From positions 1-64,000 of the forward strand of contig JALELK010000033.1 of NCBI GenBank assembly GCA_022768745.1: a DNA stretch of 64,000 bases. Direction: 5' to 3'. This document shows, one piece after another, positions 38,018 through 47,159 of this stretch. This DNA is from Lachnospiraceae bacterium. GTDB taxonomy: Bacteria; Bacillota; Clostridia; Lachnospirales; Lachnospiraceae. The notes beneath the pieces were generated by a model. That model had not been told where the DNA came from. It saw nothing but the letters and a program-made list of their open reading frames with translations, and did not search any database. Position 1 is the stretch's first letter; every line of letters begins with the position of its first letter. Both the position numbers and the translations under genes were made by a program.

Positions 38018-39109
38018 ATGAGCGAGAAGTTGAGAGTAGGTATTTTAGGTGGAACAGGTATGGTTGGACAGAGATTTATCTCTCTGTTGGAAAACCATCC
38101 ATGGTTTGAGGTGACAACCATTGCAGCCAGCCCAAGAAGTGCAGGAATGAGATATGAGGATGCCGTTGGCGGTCGTTGGAAAATGGACACACCAATGCCG
38201 GAAGCCGTTAAAGATATTGTGGTAAAAAATGTAAACGAAGTGGAAGCTGTGGCATCAGAGGTTGACTTTGTATTTTCTGCGGTAGATATGACCAAGGATG
38301 AAATCAAAGCAATTGAGGAAGCTTATGCAAAGACAGAGACTCCTGTAGTTTCCAACAACAGTGCTCACAGATGGACACCGGATGTTCCTATGGTTGTGCC
38401 GGAGATTAATCCGGAACATATGAACGTGATTGAATATCAGAAGAAGAGATTAGGAACAACCAGAGGTTTTGTGGCAGTAAAGCCAAACTGCTCAATTCAG
38501 TCCTATGCACCTGTTTTGACAGCCTGGAAAGAGTTTGAGCCATATGAGGTAGTGGCAACTACTTATCAGGCAATTTCCGGAGCAGGAAAGACCTTTAAGG
38601 ATTGGCCGGAGATGGAAGGAAATATTATCCCATTTATCGGTGGCGAAGAAGAAAAGAGTGAAAAGGAGCCTCTTCGTATTTGGGGTCACATTGATGAGGA
38701 AAAGGGAGAGATTGTTCCGGCAACAAGCCCTGTTATCACCTGCCAGTGTATTCGTGTTCCCGTTCTGAACGGACATACCGCTGCTGTATTTGTTAAATTC
38801 AAAAAGAATCCAACCAAAGAGCAGTTAATTGAAGCACTTGAAAAATTCTCAGGTGTTCCTCAGGAATTACAACTGCCAAGCGCTCCAAAGCAGTTCATCC
38901 GCTATATGGAAGAGGACAATCGTCCACAAGTTCAGCTGGATGTTAATTACGAAAATGGAATGGGTATCAGCGTGGGACGTCTCCGTGAGGATACCGTTTA
39001 TGATTGGAAGTTTGTTGGCCTTTCCCACAACACCGTTCGTGGTGCAGCAGGCGGAGCAGTTCTCTGCGCAGAACTTTTGAAGGCTCAGGGCTACATCACT
39101 AAGAAATAG
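38018..39109 (+). CDS. asd: Aspartate-semialdehyde dehydrogenase, archaeal/fungal-type
   Basis: NADPH-dependent reduction of aspartyl phosphate, the branch point to lysine, threonine and methionine. 363 residues. NADP motif GGTGMVGQRF (about 11-20), AASPRSAG, catalytic Cys in VKPNCSIQSY (about 157), and the long-form insert ISGAGKTFKDWPEME with EEEKSEKEP. This form differs from the shorter bacterial Asd (about 330-345 residues) and is found in Archaea, fungi and some Clostridia. Supplies substrate for metA and thrC products in the same window. Confidence 0.95.
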   Translation: MSEKLRVGILGGTGMVGQRFISLLENHPWFEVTTIAASPRSAGMRYEDAVGGRWKMDTPMPEAVKDIVVKNVNEVEAVASEVDFVFSAVDMTKDEIKAIEEAYAKTETPVVSNNSAHRWTPDVPMVVPEINPEHMNVIEYQKKRLGTTRGFVAVKPNCSIQSYAPVLTAWKEFEPYEVVATTYQAISGAGKTFKDWPEMEGNIIPFIGGEEEKSEKEPLRIWGHIDEEKGEIVPATSPVITCQCIRVPVLNGHTAAVFVKFKKNPTKEQLIEALEKFSGVPQELQLPSAPKQFIRYMEEDNRPQVQLDVNYENGMGISVGRLREDTVYDWKFVGLSHNTVRGAAGGAVLCAELLKAQGYITKK

Positions 39110-39110
39110 T

Positions 39111-39155
39111 CCATTAGGGACGGATACCAATGGATCGCAGAACTGTCCCTATTGG
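39111..39155 (+). repeat. Imperfect palindrome after asd
   Basis: CCATTAGGGACGG (39111-39123) pairs with CTGTCCCTATTGG (39143-39155) with two mismatches around a 19-nt loop. A related agggacgga string occurs near 13912. The true asd terminator follows at 39178, so this is probably a dispersed intergenic repeat. Confidence 0.55.
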
Positions 39156-39177
39156 CCCGGAGAAGGTAGTAAATATG

Positions 39178-39218
39178 AAGGAGACTTTTAACACAAGTTG
39201 TTAGAAGTCTCCTTTTTT
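39178..39218 (+). terminator. asd terminator
   Basis: AAGGAGACTT/AAGTCTCCTT perfect 10-bp stem with a loop of about 17 nt, followed by six T's. Confidence 0.9.
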
Positions 39219-39230
39219 GTTGTTACATTC

Positions 39231-39259
39231 TTGTACTTTTAGCAAAATTTGACTATAAT
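39231..39259 (+). promoter_or_regulatory. Promoter for the ATPase-like gene and topB
   Basis: TTGTAC (39231-39236), 17-nt spacer, TATAAT (39254-39259). Confidence 0.7.
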
Positions 39260-39316
39260 AAAAGTTACGACTTCTTAAATGAAGATTTAGCAAATGAAAG
39301 GTTTTGGTTGCTACAT

Positions 39317-40678
39317 ATGATATTCAGGGGAAATGAATTAAAGAGATTGGAAAGCCTATACAGGGAGAGCGGAAATCAGCTGTACATTATGTATGGCAGG
39401 AGCGGTTGCGGTATGGAACTTTTGTTGAAGCTTTTTTGCAAAGATAAAAAGTCCTTTTATTATCGTGCCCGCAATGCATCTCCAAAGGAACAATTGCGAC
39501 AGATGCAGATGGAGATTGAAAAACAGTTTTCTGCAAACCTGACAAAAGACAATTATGAGGAGTGCTTCAACCGGATTAAAAGTGGAGATGCCTCCAAACT
39601 TGTAGTAGTAATCGATGCCTTTGATTTGATTGCAAAAAAGGATCCGGAATTCTTCGAGAGTATCGTAAAATTGCGTTTGAAAAAATTGTATCCGGGACCG
39701 GTGATGATACTTCTTTGCAATCACACCATACCCTGGAGTGAAAAGGAGATGGAGACCTGCCTTGGAGAAAAATATCACAAGGTGGACGGTGTGATTAAAT
39801 TAGACGATATGGGATTTTTGGATGTGGTTCGGGCTTTTCCTGAGTACAGCGTGGCTCAGTGTGTGGAAACCTATGGAATCATCGGTGGTGTTCCGGAATA
39901 TTTGAATCGTTGGAATGGGAAAAAATCCATCAAAGAGAACATATGTAATTACATTTTGTCTCCCCAGGGATATCTCTTCTCAGAGGCAGAGGACTTTATC
40001 CGGGGAGAGTTAAGAGAGTTGTCTGTGTATGATACCATTTTAGCCTCTATTGCCGCCGGAAATGAAAAGCTAAATGACCTGTTTTTGAGTACTGGGTATT
40101 CCAGAGCAAAAATCAGTGTGTACATAAAGAATCTGGCAGCATTTGATGTGGTGGAAAAGGTGGTGTCCTTTGAAACCGGCGGATGGGATAACTCAAAAAA
40201 AGGTGTTTATCACATCAAAAATCATTTTGTTAATTTTTGGTTTACCTTTATCTATCCCCACTTATCTGATTTGTACATACTTAGTCCGGAGGAGTTCTAC
40301 GAGGCTTATATACAGGAGGACTTGGATGATTATCTGAGTCAGTACTTTGTCAGTGTCTGCACCGAATACCTTCAGCTTTTAAATCAGGTCAATCAGGTGC
40401 CTATTAAGCTTGTCAAGATGGGAACCTGGGTGGGAAAGATGGGAACCATCGATATTATCGGTCAGAACGAGCAGAGGGAAAATGTTGTGGGAATCTGTAA
40501 CTGGAAGGATGCCCAGCTCACCTATGCCAGCTACGAAAATCTATTGGTGCAGATGAAAAAAGCAAAGATTTCCGCAAAAGTGATTTATTTGTTTTCTGCG
40601 AAAAAATTTGAGCCTGCGTTGGTGGAATTTGCAGAGAACAACAGCCAGTTGATACTGGTGGATATGACAGAATTATAA
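39317..40678 (+). CDS. Degenerate DUF234-type ATPase (pseudo-ATPase)
   Basis: About 453 residues from ATG 39317. The architecture follows the archaeal-ATPase/DUF234 family: P-loop domain, winged helix (TGYSRAKISVYIKNLAAFDVVEKV), the HIKNHFVNFWFTFIYP motif, and a nuclease-like C-terminus (GTWVGKMGTIDIIG). The P-loop reads GRSGCGMELL where active members have GKT/S, Walker B reads VVVIDAFD where DE is expected, and the nuclease motif reads GICNWK in place of ECKW. All catalytic positions are therefore changed although the frame is intact. Placed directly before topB, with 11 bases between. Function unknown. Confidence 0.8.
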   Translation: MIFRGNELKRLESLYRESGNQLYIMYGRSGCGMELLLKLFCKDKKSFYYRARNASPKEQLRQMQMEIEKQFSANLTKDNYEECFNRIKSGDASKLVVVIDAFDLIAKKDPEFFESIVKLRLKKLYPGPVMILLCNHTIPWSEKEMETCLGEKYHKVDGVIKLDDMGFLDVVRAFPEYSVAQCVETYGIIGGVPEYLNRWNGKKSIKENICNYILSPQGYLFSEAEDFIRGELRELSVYDTILASIAAGNEKLNDLFLSTGYSRAKISVYIKNLAAFDVVEKVVSFETGGWDNSKKGVYHIKNHFVNFWFTFIYPHLSDLYILSPEEFYEAYIQEDLDDYLSQYFVSVCTEYLQLLNQVNQVPIKLVKMGTWVGKMGTIDIIGQNEQRENVVGICNWKDAQLTYASYENLLVQMKKAKISAKVIYLFSAKKFEPALVEFAENNSQLILVDMTEL

Positions 40679-40689
40679 AGGAAGATTTT

Positions 40690-42756
40690 ATGGGAAAATC
40701 CTTATTTATCGCCGAAAAACCCAGTGTTGCCAGGGAATTCGGCAAGGCGTTAAAAGAGAATATGCAAAACCGGGACGGGTATATGGAAAGTGAAAACATG
40801 ATTGTCACCTGGTGTGTAGGTCATTTGGTTACCATGAGTTACCCGGAGGTTTATGATGAAAAGTATAAAAAATGGCGGCTGGACACTTTGCCCTTTCTCC
40901 CTAAGGAGTTTAAATATGAGGTGATTGAGAGTGCAGCCAAGCAGTATCAGATTGTGGCAGGGCTTTTGAACCGACAGGATGTGACCACGATTTATGTGTG
41001 TACCGACTCCGGGCGAGAGGGAGAATACATCTACCGACTGGTGGAACAGATGGCGGGAGTTACCGGTAAAGAGAGAAAAAGAGTTTGGATTGACTCTCAG
41101 ACAGAGGAGGAAATCCAAAGAGGAGTCAGAGAGGCAAAGGATTTATCGGAATACGATAATCTTGCAAATGCCGCATATCTGAGAGCAAAAGAAGATTACC
41201 TGATGGGTATCAACTTTTCCAGATTGCTGGCACTGCGCTACGGGAACTCTATGGCAAACTTTTTGAATATGAAGTACTGTAAAGTTTCTGTGGGACGGGT
41301 GATGACCTGTGTCCTTGGTATGGTAGTGCGCAGGGAGAGAGAGATTCGTGAGTTTGTGAAGACTCCCTTTTACCGGGTGCTTTCCCAGACCCAGGTGGGA
41401 GCAGCTACCTTAAATATGGAATGGAAAGCAGTGGTGGGTTCAAAATACGAAAACTCACCTCTTCTGTACAAGGAAAACGGATTCAAGGAAAAGACGTCGG
41501 CCCTTCATCTCATAGAGGAGACATTGGGGCTGGAGCCGGACAGTGCGCCCTTGGATGAAAATGATATGGTTACGGGAACGGCTACAGCTACTATTGAAAA
41601 GATAGAAAAGAAGGCAGAAAAGAAAAATCCGCCTATGCTGTATAACTTGGCTGAATTGCAAAATGACTGTTCCAAGTTTTTTAAAATCAGTCCAGATGAG
41701 ACCCTTGCCATTGTTCAGGAGTTATATGAGAAGAAACTGGTGACTTATCCCAGAACCGATGCCAGAGTGCTCTCTAGCGCGGTGGCAAAAGAAATTGATA
41801 AAAACATCCGAGGAATGCTTGGAATACCGGGATTAAAACCCTTTGCAGAGGAAATTCTCTCCGGGGATTCCTATAAAAAAATCGGAAAGACAAAATATAC
41901 CAATGACAAGCAGATTACAGACCATTATGCCATTATTCCTACAGGACAGGGCTTAGGTGCCTTAAGGGGATTAAACGGAAGAGCGGTCAATGTATACGAG
42001 GCCATCTGCAGAAGATTTCTGGCAATCTTTTTTACACCGGCGGTTTATGAAAAGTTGAACCTGTCCACTAAGTCCGGCAGTGAATATTTTTTCGCCACGG
42101 AAAAATATTTAAAAGACCCGGGATACTTGAAGGTGATGGAGTATTCCTTTAAAAAGAAAAAGACAGAGAATAAAGAAGAGGATGCGTCAGGAGCAGAGGA
42201 AAATACCGGGGAGGAAGACGACAATGCCAACGTGAACATGGCAGAGGTGATTGCTTCCATCAAAAAGGGAGACGAAGTCCAAATCCAGAGTATGCAGATT
42301 AAGGAAGGGGAGACATCTCCGCCGAAGCGATACAATTCCGGTGCCATGATTCTTGCCATGGAAAATGCAGGTCAGTTAATTGAGGACGAGGAACTCCGTG
42401 CCCAGATAAAGGGGAGCGGAATCGGTACTTCCGCCACCAGAGCAGAGATATTGAAAAAACTGGTAAACAACGAATATATTGCCCTGAATAAAAAGACCCA
42501 GATATATACGCCCACTTTGCAGGGGGAGATGCTCTATGATGTGGTGAGCTGTTCCATTCCGGCACTTCTTAACCCAGAGCTTACTGCCAGTTGGGAAAAG
42601 GGGCTTACCTATGTGGCGGAGGGCAGTATTACCGCGGATGAATACATGGAAAAACTGGAGAATTTCATCAAACAAAAGACGGCAAGAGTGTTGGCAAATA
42701 ACAACCAGTACGCTATGCAGCAGTTTTATCGAAGAGACGCGCAGTTCTATAAATAG
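40690..42756 (+). CDS. topB: DNA topoisomerase III
   Basis: Type IA topoisomerase that separates precatenanes and recombination intermediates. 688 residues. TOPRIM domain (SLFIAEKPSVAREFGKAL...TDSGREGEYIYRLV), active-site Tyr in LVTYPRTDARVLS near residue 353. An acidic insert is present (EEDASGAEENTGEEDDN, about 500). The C-terminus ends QQFYRRDAQFYK with no zinc ribbon, as in several Firmicute TopB proteins. ggaagattttATG start. Confidence 0.96.
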   Translation: MGKSLFIAEKPSVAREFGKALKENMQNRDGYMESENMIVTWCVGHLVTMSYPEVYDEKYKKWRLDTLPFLPKEFKYEVIESAAKQYQIVAGLLNRQDVTTIYVCTDSGREGEYIYRLVEQMAGVTGKERKRVWIDSQTEEEIQRGVREAKDLSEYDNLANAAYLRAKEDYLMGINFSRLLALRYGNSMANFLNMKYCKVSVGRVMTCVLGMVVRREREIREFVKTPFYRVLSQTQVGAATLNMEWKAVVGSKYENSPLLYKENGFKEKTSALHLIEETLGLEPDSAPLDENDMVTGTATATIEKIEKKAEKKNPPMLYNLAELQNDCSKFFKISPDETLAIVQELYEKKLVTYPRTDARVLSSAVAKEIDKNIRGMLGIPGLKPFAEEILSGDSYKKIGKTKYTNDKQITDHYAIIPTGQGLGALRGLNGRAVNVYEAICRRFLAIFFTPAVYEKLNLSTKSGSEYFFATEKYLKDPGYLKVMEYSFKKKKTENKEEDASGAEENTGEEDDNANVNMAEVIASIKKGDEVQIQSMQIKEGETSPPKRYNSGAMILAMENAGQLIEDEELRAQIKGSGIGTSATRAEILKKLVNNEYIALNKKTQIYTPTLQGEMLYDVVSCSIPALLNPELTASWEKGLTYVAEGSITADEYMEKLENFIKQKTARVLANNNQYAMQQFYRRDAQFYK

Positions 42757-42767
42757 GAGGCAAAAAA

Positions 42768-43445
42768 ATGGAACATTGTAAGATTAAAAATATGTACGAC
42801 TTAACCCAGACGCTGGCGGCACCACTGCTGGAGACTGTGACCTATCCGTGGGAGGCGTTGCCAAAGATTGGTGATTTCATTATGGAAATCGGGTCAACCT
42901 TAGATCAGGAGAAATTTGAAAAAAGAGGGGAAAACATTTGGATTGCAAAGTCTGTTTCCATTGCGGCTACAGCTACATTAAACGGACCTTTGATTATTGA
43001 TGAAGATACGGAGGTGCGTCCCGGTGCCTTTATCAGAGGAAATGTAATTGTTGGTAAAAACTGTGTGGTTGGAAATTCCACGGAACTGAAAAATGTGATT
43101 CTCTTTAATGTGGTTCAGGTGCCTCATTACAATTATGTAGGGGATTCCGTTCTGGGATTTCATTCCCATATGGGAGCCGGTTCCATCACATCCAATGTAA
43201 AAAGTGACAAGACCCTGGTTGTGGTAAAGGATTGCTATGACACCAAAGAGGAGATTGCCACCGGTTTGAAAAAATTTGGAGCAATGCTGGGGGACTATGT
43301 GGAAGTAGGATGCAACAGTGTGTTAAACCCGGGAACTGTGGTTTGCCCGCATTCTAATATTTATCCGGTTTCCTGTGTCAGAGGAGTGATACCTGCCAAT
43401 TCTATTTTCAAAGATAAGGATCACGTAGTGAGTAAAAATGTGTAA
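42768..43445 (+). CDS. Left-handed beta-helix acyltransferase-like protein
   Basis: 225 residues. The N-terminal 50 or so residues are unlike known domains; then hexapeptide repeats form a left-handed beta helix (WIAKSVSIAATATLNGPLIIDEDTEVRPGAFIRGNVIVGKNCVVG). The second half (GDSVLGFHSHMGAGSITSNVKSD, GAMLGDYVEVGCNSVLNPGTVV) resembles the C-terminal domain of GlmU/UDP-GlcNAc pyrophosphorylases, but the nucleotidyltransferase domain is absent. Probably an N- or O-acyltransferase on a sugar; substrate unknown. 11 bases after topB. Confidence 0.82.
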   Translation: MEHCKIKNMYDLTQTLAAPLLETVTYPWEALPKIGDFIMEIGSTLDQEKFEKRGENIWIAKSVSIAATATLNGPLIIDEDTEVRPGAFIRGNVIVGKNCVVGNSTELKNVILFNVVQVPHYNYVGDSVLGFHSHMGAGSITSNVKSDKTLVVVKDCYDTKEEIATGLKKFGAMLGDYVEVGCNSVLNPGTVVCPHSNIYPVSCVRGVIPANSIFKDKDHVVSKNV

Positions 43446-43599
43446 TTTTTCTAGCAAAATCTAGGAAAATGGACTAGACGAATTGTCAAAAATATGCGAA
43501 AATACTCACTGTGTGACGATGAGTGTTTTGGATATTCCCGGTTTCTTGCCGGAATAAATATAACATACATCTTTTATGTATTATGAAAGGAGTCTTAAA

Positions 43600-44301
43600 A
43601 TGATTTACACAAAGGAAGTTGAAAACATGTGTCCTGTTGCTAAGGGCGCAAAACATGACCCAGCTCCAATTCCTGAAGAAGGAAAATGGGTACATTCAAA
43701 GAAGATTGAGGATATTTCAGGCTTTACACATGGTGTGGGCTGGTGTGCTCCACAGCAGGGTGCTTGTAAGTTATCTTTAAATGTTAAAGAAGGTGTAATC
43801 GAAGAAGCATTGGTTGAGACAATCGGATGCTCAGGTATGACACATTCCGCAGCTATGGCAGCTGAAATTTTGCAGGGTAAGACAATTCTTGAAGCATTAA
43901 ATACAGACCTTGTATGTGATGCTATCAACACAGCTATGAGAGAGTTGTTCTTACAGATTGTATACGGACGTACACAGTCAGCATTCTCTGATGACGGACT
44001 TGCTATTGGTGCCGGTCTTGAAGATTTAGGAAAGGGACTTCGTTCTCAGGTTGGTACAATGTATGCTACCAAGGCTAAGGGCGTTCGTTACCTTGAGATG
44101 GCTGAAGGATATGTTACAGGTATTGCTTTGGATGAAAACAACGAAGTTATCGGATACCAGTTCGTTTCCCTTGGCAAGATGACAGACTTCATCAAGAAGG
44201 GTGATGATGCAAACACTGCATGGGAGAAGGCTTCAGGTTCTTATGGACGTGTAACTCCGGAGCAGGGTGCTGTTAAGATCATCGACCCAAGAGCAGAGTA
44301 G
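43600..44301 (+). CDS. NifU-like iron-sulfur scaffold protein, partner of GGGtGRT protein
   Basis: 233 residues from ATG 43600, which has gaaaggag 8 bases upstream; the track start at 43576 lies outside it. Cysteines at 11, 49, 56, 77 and 106; IGCSGMTHSAAMAAEILQGKTILEAL (about 75-100) matches the IscU/NifU-type signature region. Family entries call it an iron-sulfur cluster assembly scaffold protein, but the N-terminal part (CPVAKGAKHDPAPIPEEG) is distinct. Codons are biased toward those of highly expressed genes. It forms a two-gene operon with the next gene (18-base gap). Role unproven. Confidence 0.8.
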   Translation: MIYTKEVENMCPVAKGAKHDPAPIPEEGKWVHSKKIEDISGFTHGVGWCAPQQGACKLSLNVKEGVIEEALVETIGCSGMTHSAAMAAEILQGKTILEALNTDLVCDAINTAMRELFLQIVYGRTQSAFSDDGLAIGAGLEDLGKGLRSQVGTMYATKAKGVRYLEMAEGYVTGIALDENNEVIGYQFVSLGKMTDFIKKGDDANTAWEKASGSYGRVTPEQGAVKIIDPRAE

Positions 44302-44319
44302 GAAAGGAGACGAAAGAAA

Positions 44320-45330
44320 ATGGCATTATTTGAATCATATGAAAGAAGAATTGACCAGATTAACGCTGTATTAAATCAGTATGGCATCAGCTCTATCGAA
44401 GAAGCTGAAAAGATTACAAAGGACGCTGGTCTTGATGTTTATGAGCAGGTAAAAAAGATTCAGCCTATCTGTTTTGAAAATGCTTGTTGGGCATATACAG
44501 TTGGTGCTGCAATCGCAATCAAGAAGGGTTGTCGCAGAGCAGCTGACGCAGCTGCAGCAACCGGTGAAGGACTTCAGGCTTTCTGTATTCCTGGTTCCGT
44601 TGCTGATCACCGTAAGGTAGGTCTTGGACATGGTAACTTAGGAAAGATGTTACTTGAGGAAGAGACAGAGTGCTTCTGCTTCTTAGCAGGACATGAGTCA
44701 TTCGCAGCAGCCGAAGGTGCTATCGGTATCGCTGAGAAGGCAAACAAGGTTCGTAAGAAACCTCTTCGTGTTATCTTGAACGGTCTTGGAAAGGACGCAG
44801 CTCAGATTATCTCACGTATCAACGGATTTACATATGTTGAGACAAAGTATGACTATAAAGAAGCTAAGGTTAACGTAGTATATGAGAAGGCATACTCTGA
44901 TGGACTTCGTGCAACAGTTAAGTGTTACGGTGCTGACGATGTTCAGGAAGGTGTTGCAATCATGCATATGGAGAACGTTGGTGTATCTATCACAGGTAAC
45001 TCAACAAACCCAACACGTTTCCAGCATCCTGTAGCAGGTACATACAAGAAGGAATGTATCGAGCAGGGTAAGAAGTACTTCTCAGTAGCATCCGGCGGTG
45101 GTACAGGACGTACACTTCACCCAGACAATATGGCAGCAGGTCCTGCTTCTTATGGTATGACAGATACTTTAGGACGTATGCACTCTGATGCACAGTTTGC
45201 AGGTTCTTCTTCTGTACCGGCTCACGTAGAAATGATGGGTCTTATCGGAATGGGTAACAACCCAATGGTAGGTGCTACCGTTGCAGTTGCCGTTTCTGTA
45301 CAGGAAGCAGCAGACGCTGGTAAGTTCTAA
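44320..45330 (+). CDS. GGGtGRT protein
   Basis: 336 residues, cytosolic, named in databases for its motif SGGGTGRTLHPDN, here at about 258-270. Six cysteines (51, 56, 71, 89, 118, 120), of which CFENAC and ECFC look like metal or cluster ligands. Glycine-rich stretches such as ADHRKVGLGHGNLGKMLLEEETE suggest nucleotide or metal binding. No function is established. It always seems paired with the NifU-like gene, as here, and strong codon bias implies high expression. A clear terminator follows. Confidence 0.85.
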   Translation: MALFESYERRIDQINAVLNQYGISSIEEAEKITKDAGLDVYEQVKKIQPICFENACWAYTVGAAIAIKKGCRRAADAAAATGEGLQAFCIPGSVADHRKVGLGHGNLGKMLLEEETECFCFLAGHESFAAAEGAIGIAEKANKVRKKPLRVILNGLGKDAAQIISRINGFTYVETKYDYKEAKVNVVYEKAYSDGLRATVKCYGADDVQEGVAIMHMENVGVSITGNSTNPTRFQHPVAGTYKKECIEQGKKYFSVASGGGTGRTLHPDNMAAGPASYGMTDTLGRMHSDAQFAGSSSVPAHVEMMGLIGMGNNPMVGATVAVAVSVQEAADAGKF

Positions 45331-45352
45331 GAAGTTTTAGACTGATATTTAA

Positions 45353-45396
45353 AAAGGCGAATTAAACTGCGGTTTGATTCGCCTTTATTTTTGAGA
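45353..45396 (+). terminator. Terminator of the NifU-like/GGGtGRT operon
   Basis: AAAGGCGAA...TTCGCCTTT stem with a further inner pairing (taaac/gttt) around TGCG, followed by TATTTTT. Confidence 0.9.
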
Positions 45397-45474
45397 ATAC
45401 TTTTCGAAGAAAAAATTGTATGTTAATCTATAAAAAGATAGATGTACAATGGATGAAAACAAATGGAGGGACTT

Positions 45475-47133
45475 ATGAGAAAAAGATTTTATGCACTGTT
45501 GTGTATGATGACATTGATGCTTACATCCGTAGGTGTGATGATGCCAGTTGATAGCATACATGCAGAGGGCGAAATGCAGGAAGAAAAGGTATCGGAAGAA
45601 AGTGGATTTTCATGGATGGATGGAGAACCAACTGTAGTTGCCGGATATAGGGACAACGAGATAACAAAATTAGTCATCCCTGAGAAAACAACAGGAATTG
45701 GCTTTCAAGCTTTTAATTCTTTTAAAAAACTGACAAGTGTTGTCTTTCCCGAAAACCTAACTATGATTGGAAGATATGCTTTTTTTCAGTGTACGAATTT
45801 GGATAATATTGAAATTCCTAAATCTGTGACGGATATACAAGAGGGAGCTTTTAAAAATACAGGGATAAAGAATATTACAATTCCTACGAATGTGACCAGT
45901 ATAGGTGTTGCCGCTTTCGCAGATTGTAAAAATATGGAGAGTATTTCGGTAGAACAAGAAAATCCAAACTATGATAGTAGAAATGATTGCAATGGAATTA
46001 TAGAGACAAAGACAAATACCCTGATTGCCGGATGCGACAATACCGTGATTCCCGAAGGTGTAACAGGTATTGAAAAGTATACCTTTATGAGATGCAAAAC
46101 TTTAAAAAATATGAAACTTCCAAGCAATCTGACCACCATTGGGGATTATGCTTTTTGGCTTAGTGATTGTTGGGAAAATGTTAAACTTCCGGAAAAGTTG
46201 GAAAATTTAGGGGCTTATGCATTTTTAGAGTGTAGTAGTTTAAAAGAAATTACTATTCCGGCAAAAGTGAAGGTAATCAAAGAGCATACATTTGATGAAT
46301 GTGAAAATTTAGAGACTATTCATTTGTCTAATGGTTTAGAGAAAATTGAAAAATTTGCCTTCCGGAATTGTAGGAAAATGGACAATGTTGTTATTCCAAA
46401 TACTGTAAATACTATTGATGGTAATGCATTTATTACATGTGACAACTTAAAAAATATTACGATACCATCAAGTGTGACAAAAATTGGGGATGGAGCATTT
46501 GCCTATTGCGATAAATTGACTATTAACTGCGAAAAGGGAAGTTACGCAGAACAGTATGCAAAGAAAAATGGCATAGCGGTTAAATATGTTAATGAGGGTT
46601 CAACAACTCCCACCAAGCCGGAGAATAAACCGGAGACAAAACCGGAGACAAAACCGGAAGTAAAACCAGCTGATATGAGTACGGTGATACAGCCGGTGAG
46701 GGATACAAAAAGATCAGACGCAGCTTCCTATGTGGTTTCGAAGACAAAGAAGACGGTAGAGTATAAAAAAGTTAAAACAAAATCCAATACAGCAAAGGTG
46801 CCAGATACCATTAAAGTTAAGGGTAAGAAGTATAAGGTTACTTCTATTGCGAAGGGCGCATTTAAGAACAATAAAAAGATTCAGACAGTAGTGGTTGGAA
46901 AAAATGTTACTACCATAGGAAATGATGCTTTTAGTGGGGCAAAAAAGGTAAAGAGCATTACTTTGAATGGAAACAATATCAAAAAGGTTGGAAAAAATGC
47001 ATTCAAGGGTGTAAAGAAAAATTGTAAAATTACAATTCAGGCGAAAAATAAAAAGCAGTATAATAAGATCGTCAAGATGATAAAGAAGTCTGGAGCTAAG
47101 AATGTAAAGTATAGGTACAAGAAAAAGAAGTGA
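45475..47133 (+). CDS. Secreted leucine-rich-repeat (LRR_5, BspA-like) surface protein
   Basis: 552 residues from ATG 45475, with ggagggac upstream; the track's earlier ATG at 45463 has none. Signal peptide MRKRFYALLCMMTLMLTSVG with cleavage likely after SIHA. About ten LRR_5 repeats (residues about 55-370: VTDIQEGAFKNTGIKNITIPTNVTSIGVAAFADCKNMESI), a proline/lysine/glutamate linker (TKPENKPETKPETKPEVKP), then a further LRR_5 block (TSIAKGAFKNNKKIQTVVVGKNVTTIGNDAFSG) and a very basic tail. No LPXTG or membrane anchor, so it is released or binds the wall by charge. Visibly AT-richer than its neighbours. BspA-like proteins often bind host or wall ligands; target unknown. Confidence 0.9.
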   Translation: MRKRFYALLCMMTLMLTSVGVMMPVDSIHAEGEMQEEKVSEESGFSWMDGEPTVVAGYRDNEITKLVIPEKTTGIGFQAFNSFKKLTSVVFPENLTMIGRYAFFQCTNLDNIEIPKSVTDIQEGAFKNTGIKNITIPTNVTSIGVAAFADCKNMESISVEQENPNYDSRNDCNGIIETKTNTLIAGCDNTVIPEGVTGIEKYTFMRCKTLKNMKLPSNLTTIGDYAFWLSDCWENVKLPEKLENLGAYAFLECSSLKEITIPAKVKVIKEHTFDECENLETIHLSNGLEKIEKFAFRNCRKMDNVVIPNTVNTIDGNAFITCDNLKNITIPSSVTKIGDGAFAYCDKLTINCEKGSYAEQYAKKNGIAVKYVNEGSTTPTKPENKPETKPETKPEVKPADMSTVIQPVRDTKRSDAASYVVSKTKKTVEYKKVKTKSNTAKVPDTIKVKGKKYKVTSIAKGAFKNNKKIQTVVVGKNVTTIGNDAFSGAKKVKSITLNGNNIKKVGKNAFKGVKKNCKITIQAKNKKQYNKIVKMIKKSGAKNVKYRYKKKK

Positions 47134-47159
47134 CAGGATAGATAAAGAGAGGAACATAT

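Noticed and set aside
46600-46680. Repeated KPET units (aaaccggagacaaaaccggag) as a CRISPR or tandem-repeat locus
   Set aside because: It is an in-frame protein linker of the LRR protein, with no spacers.
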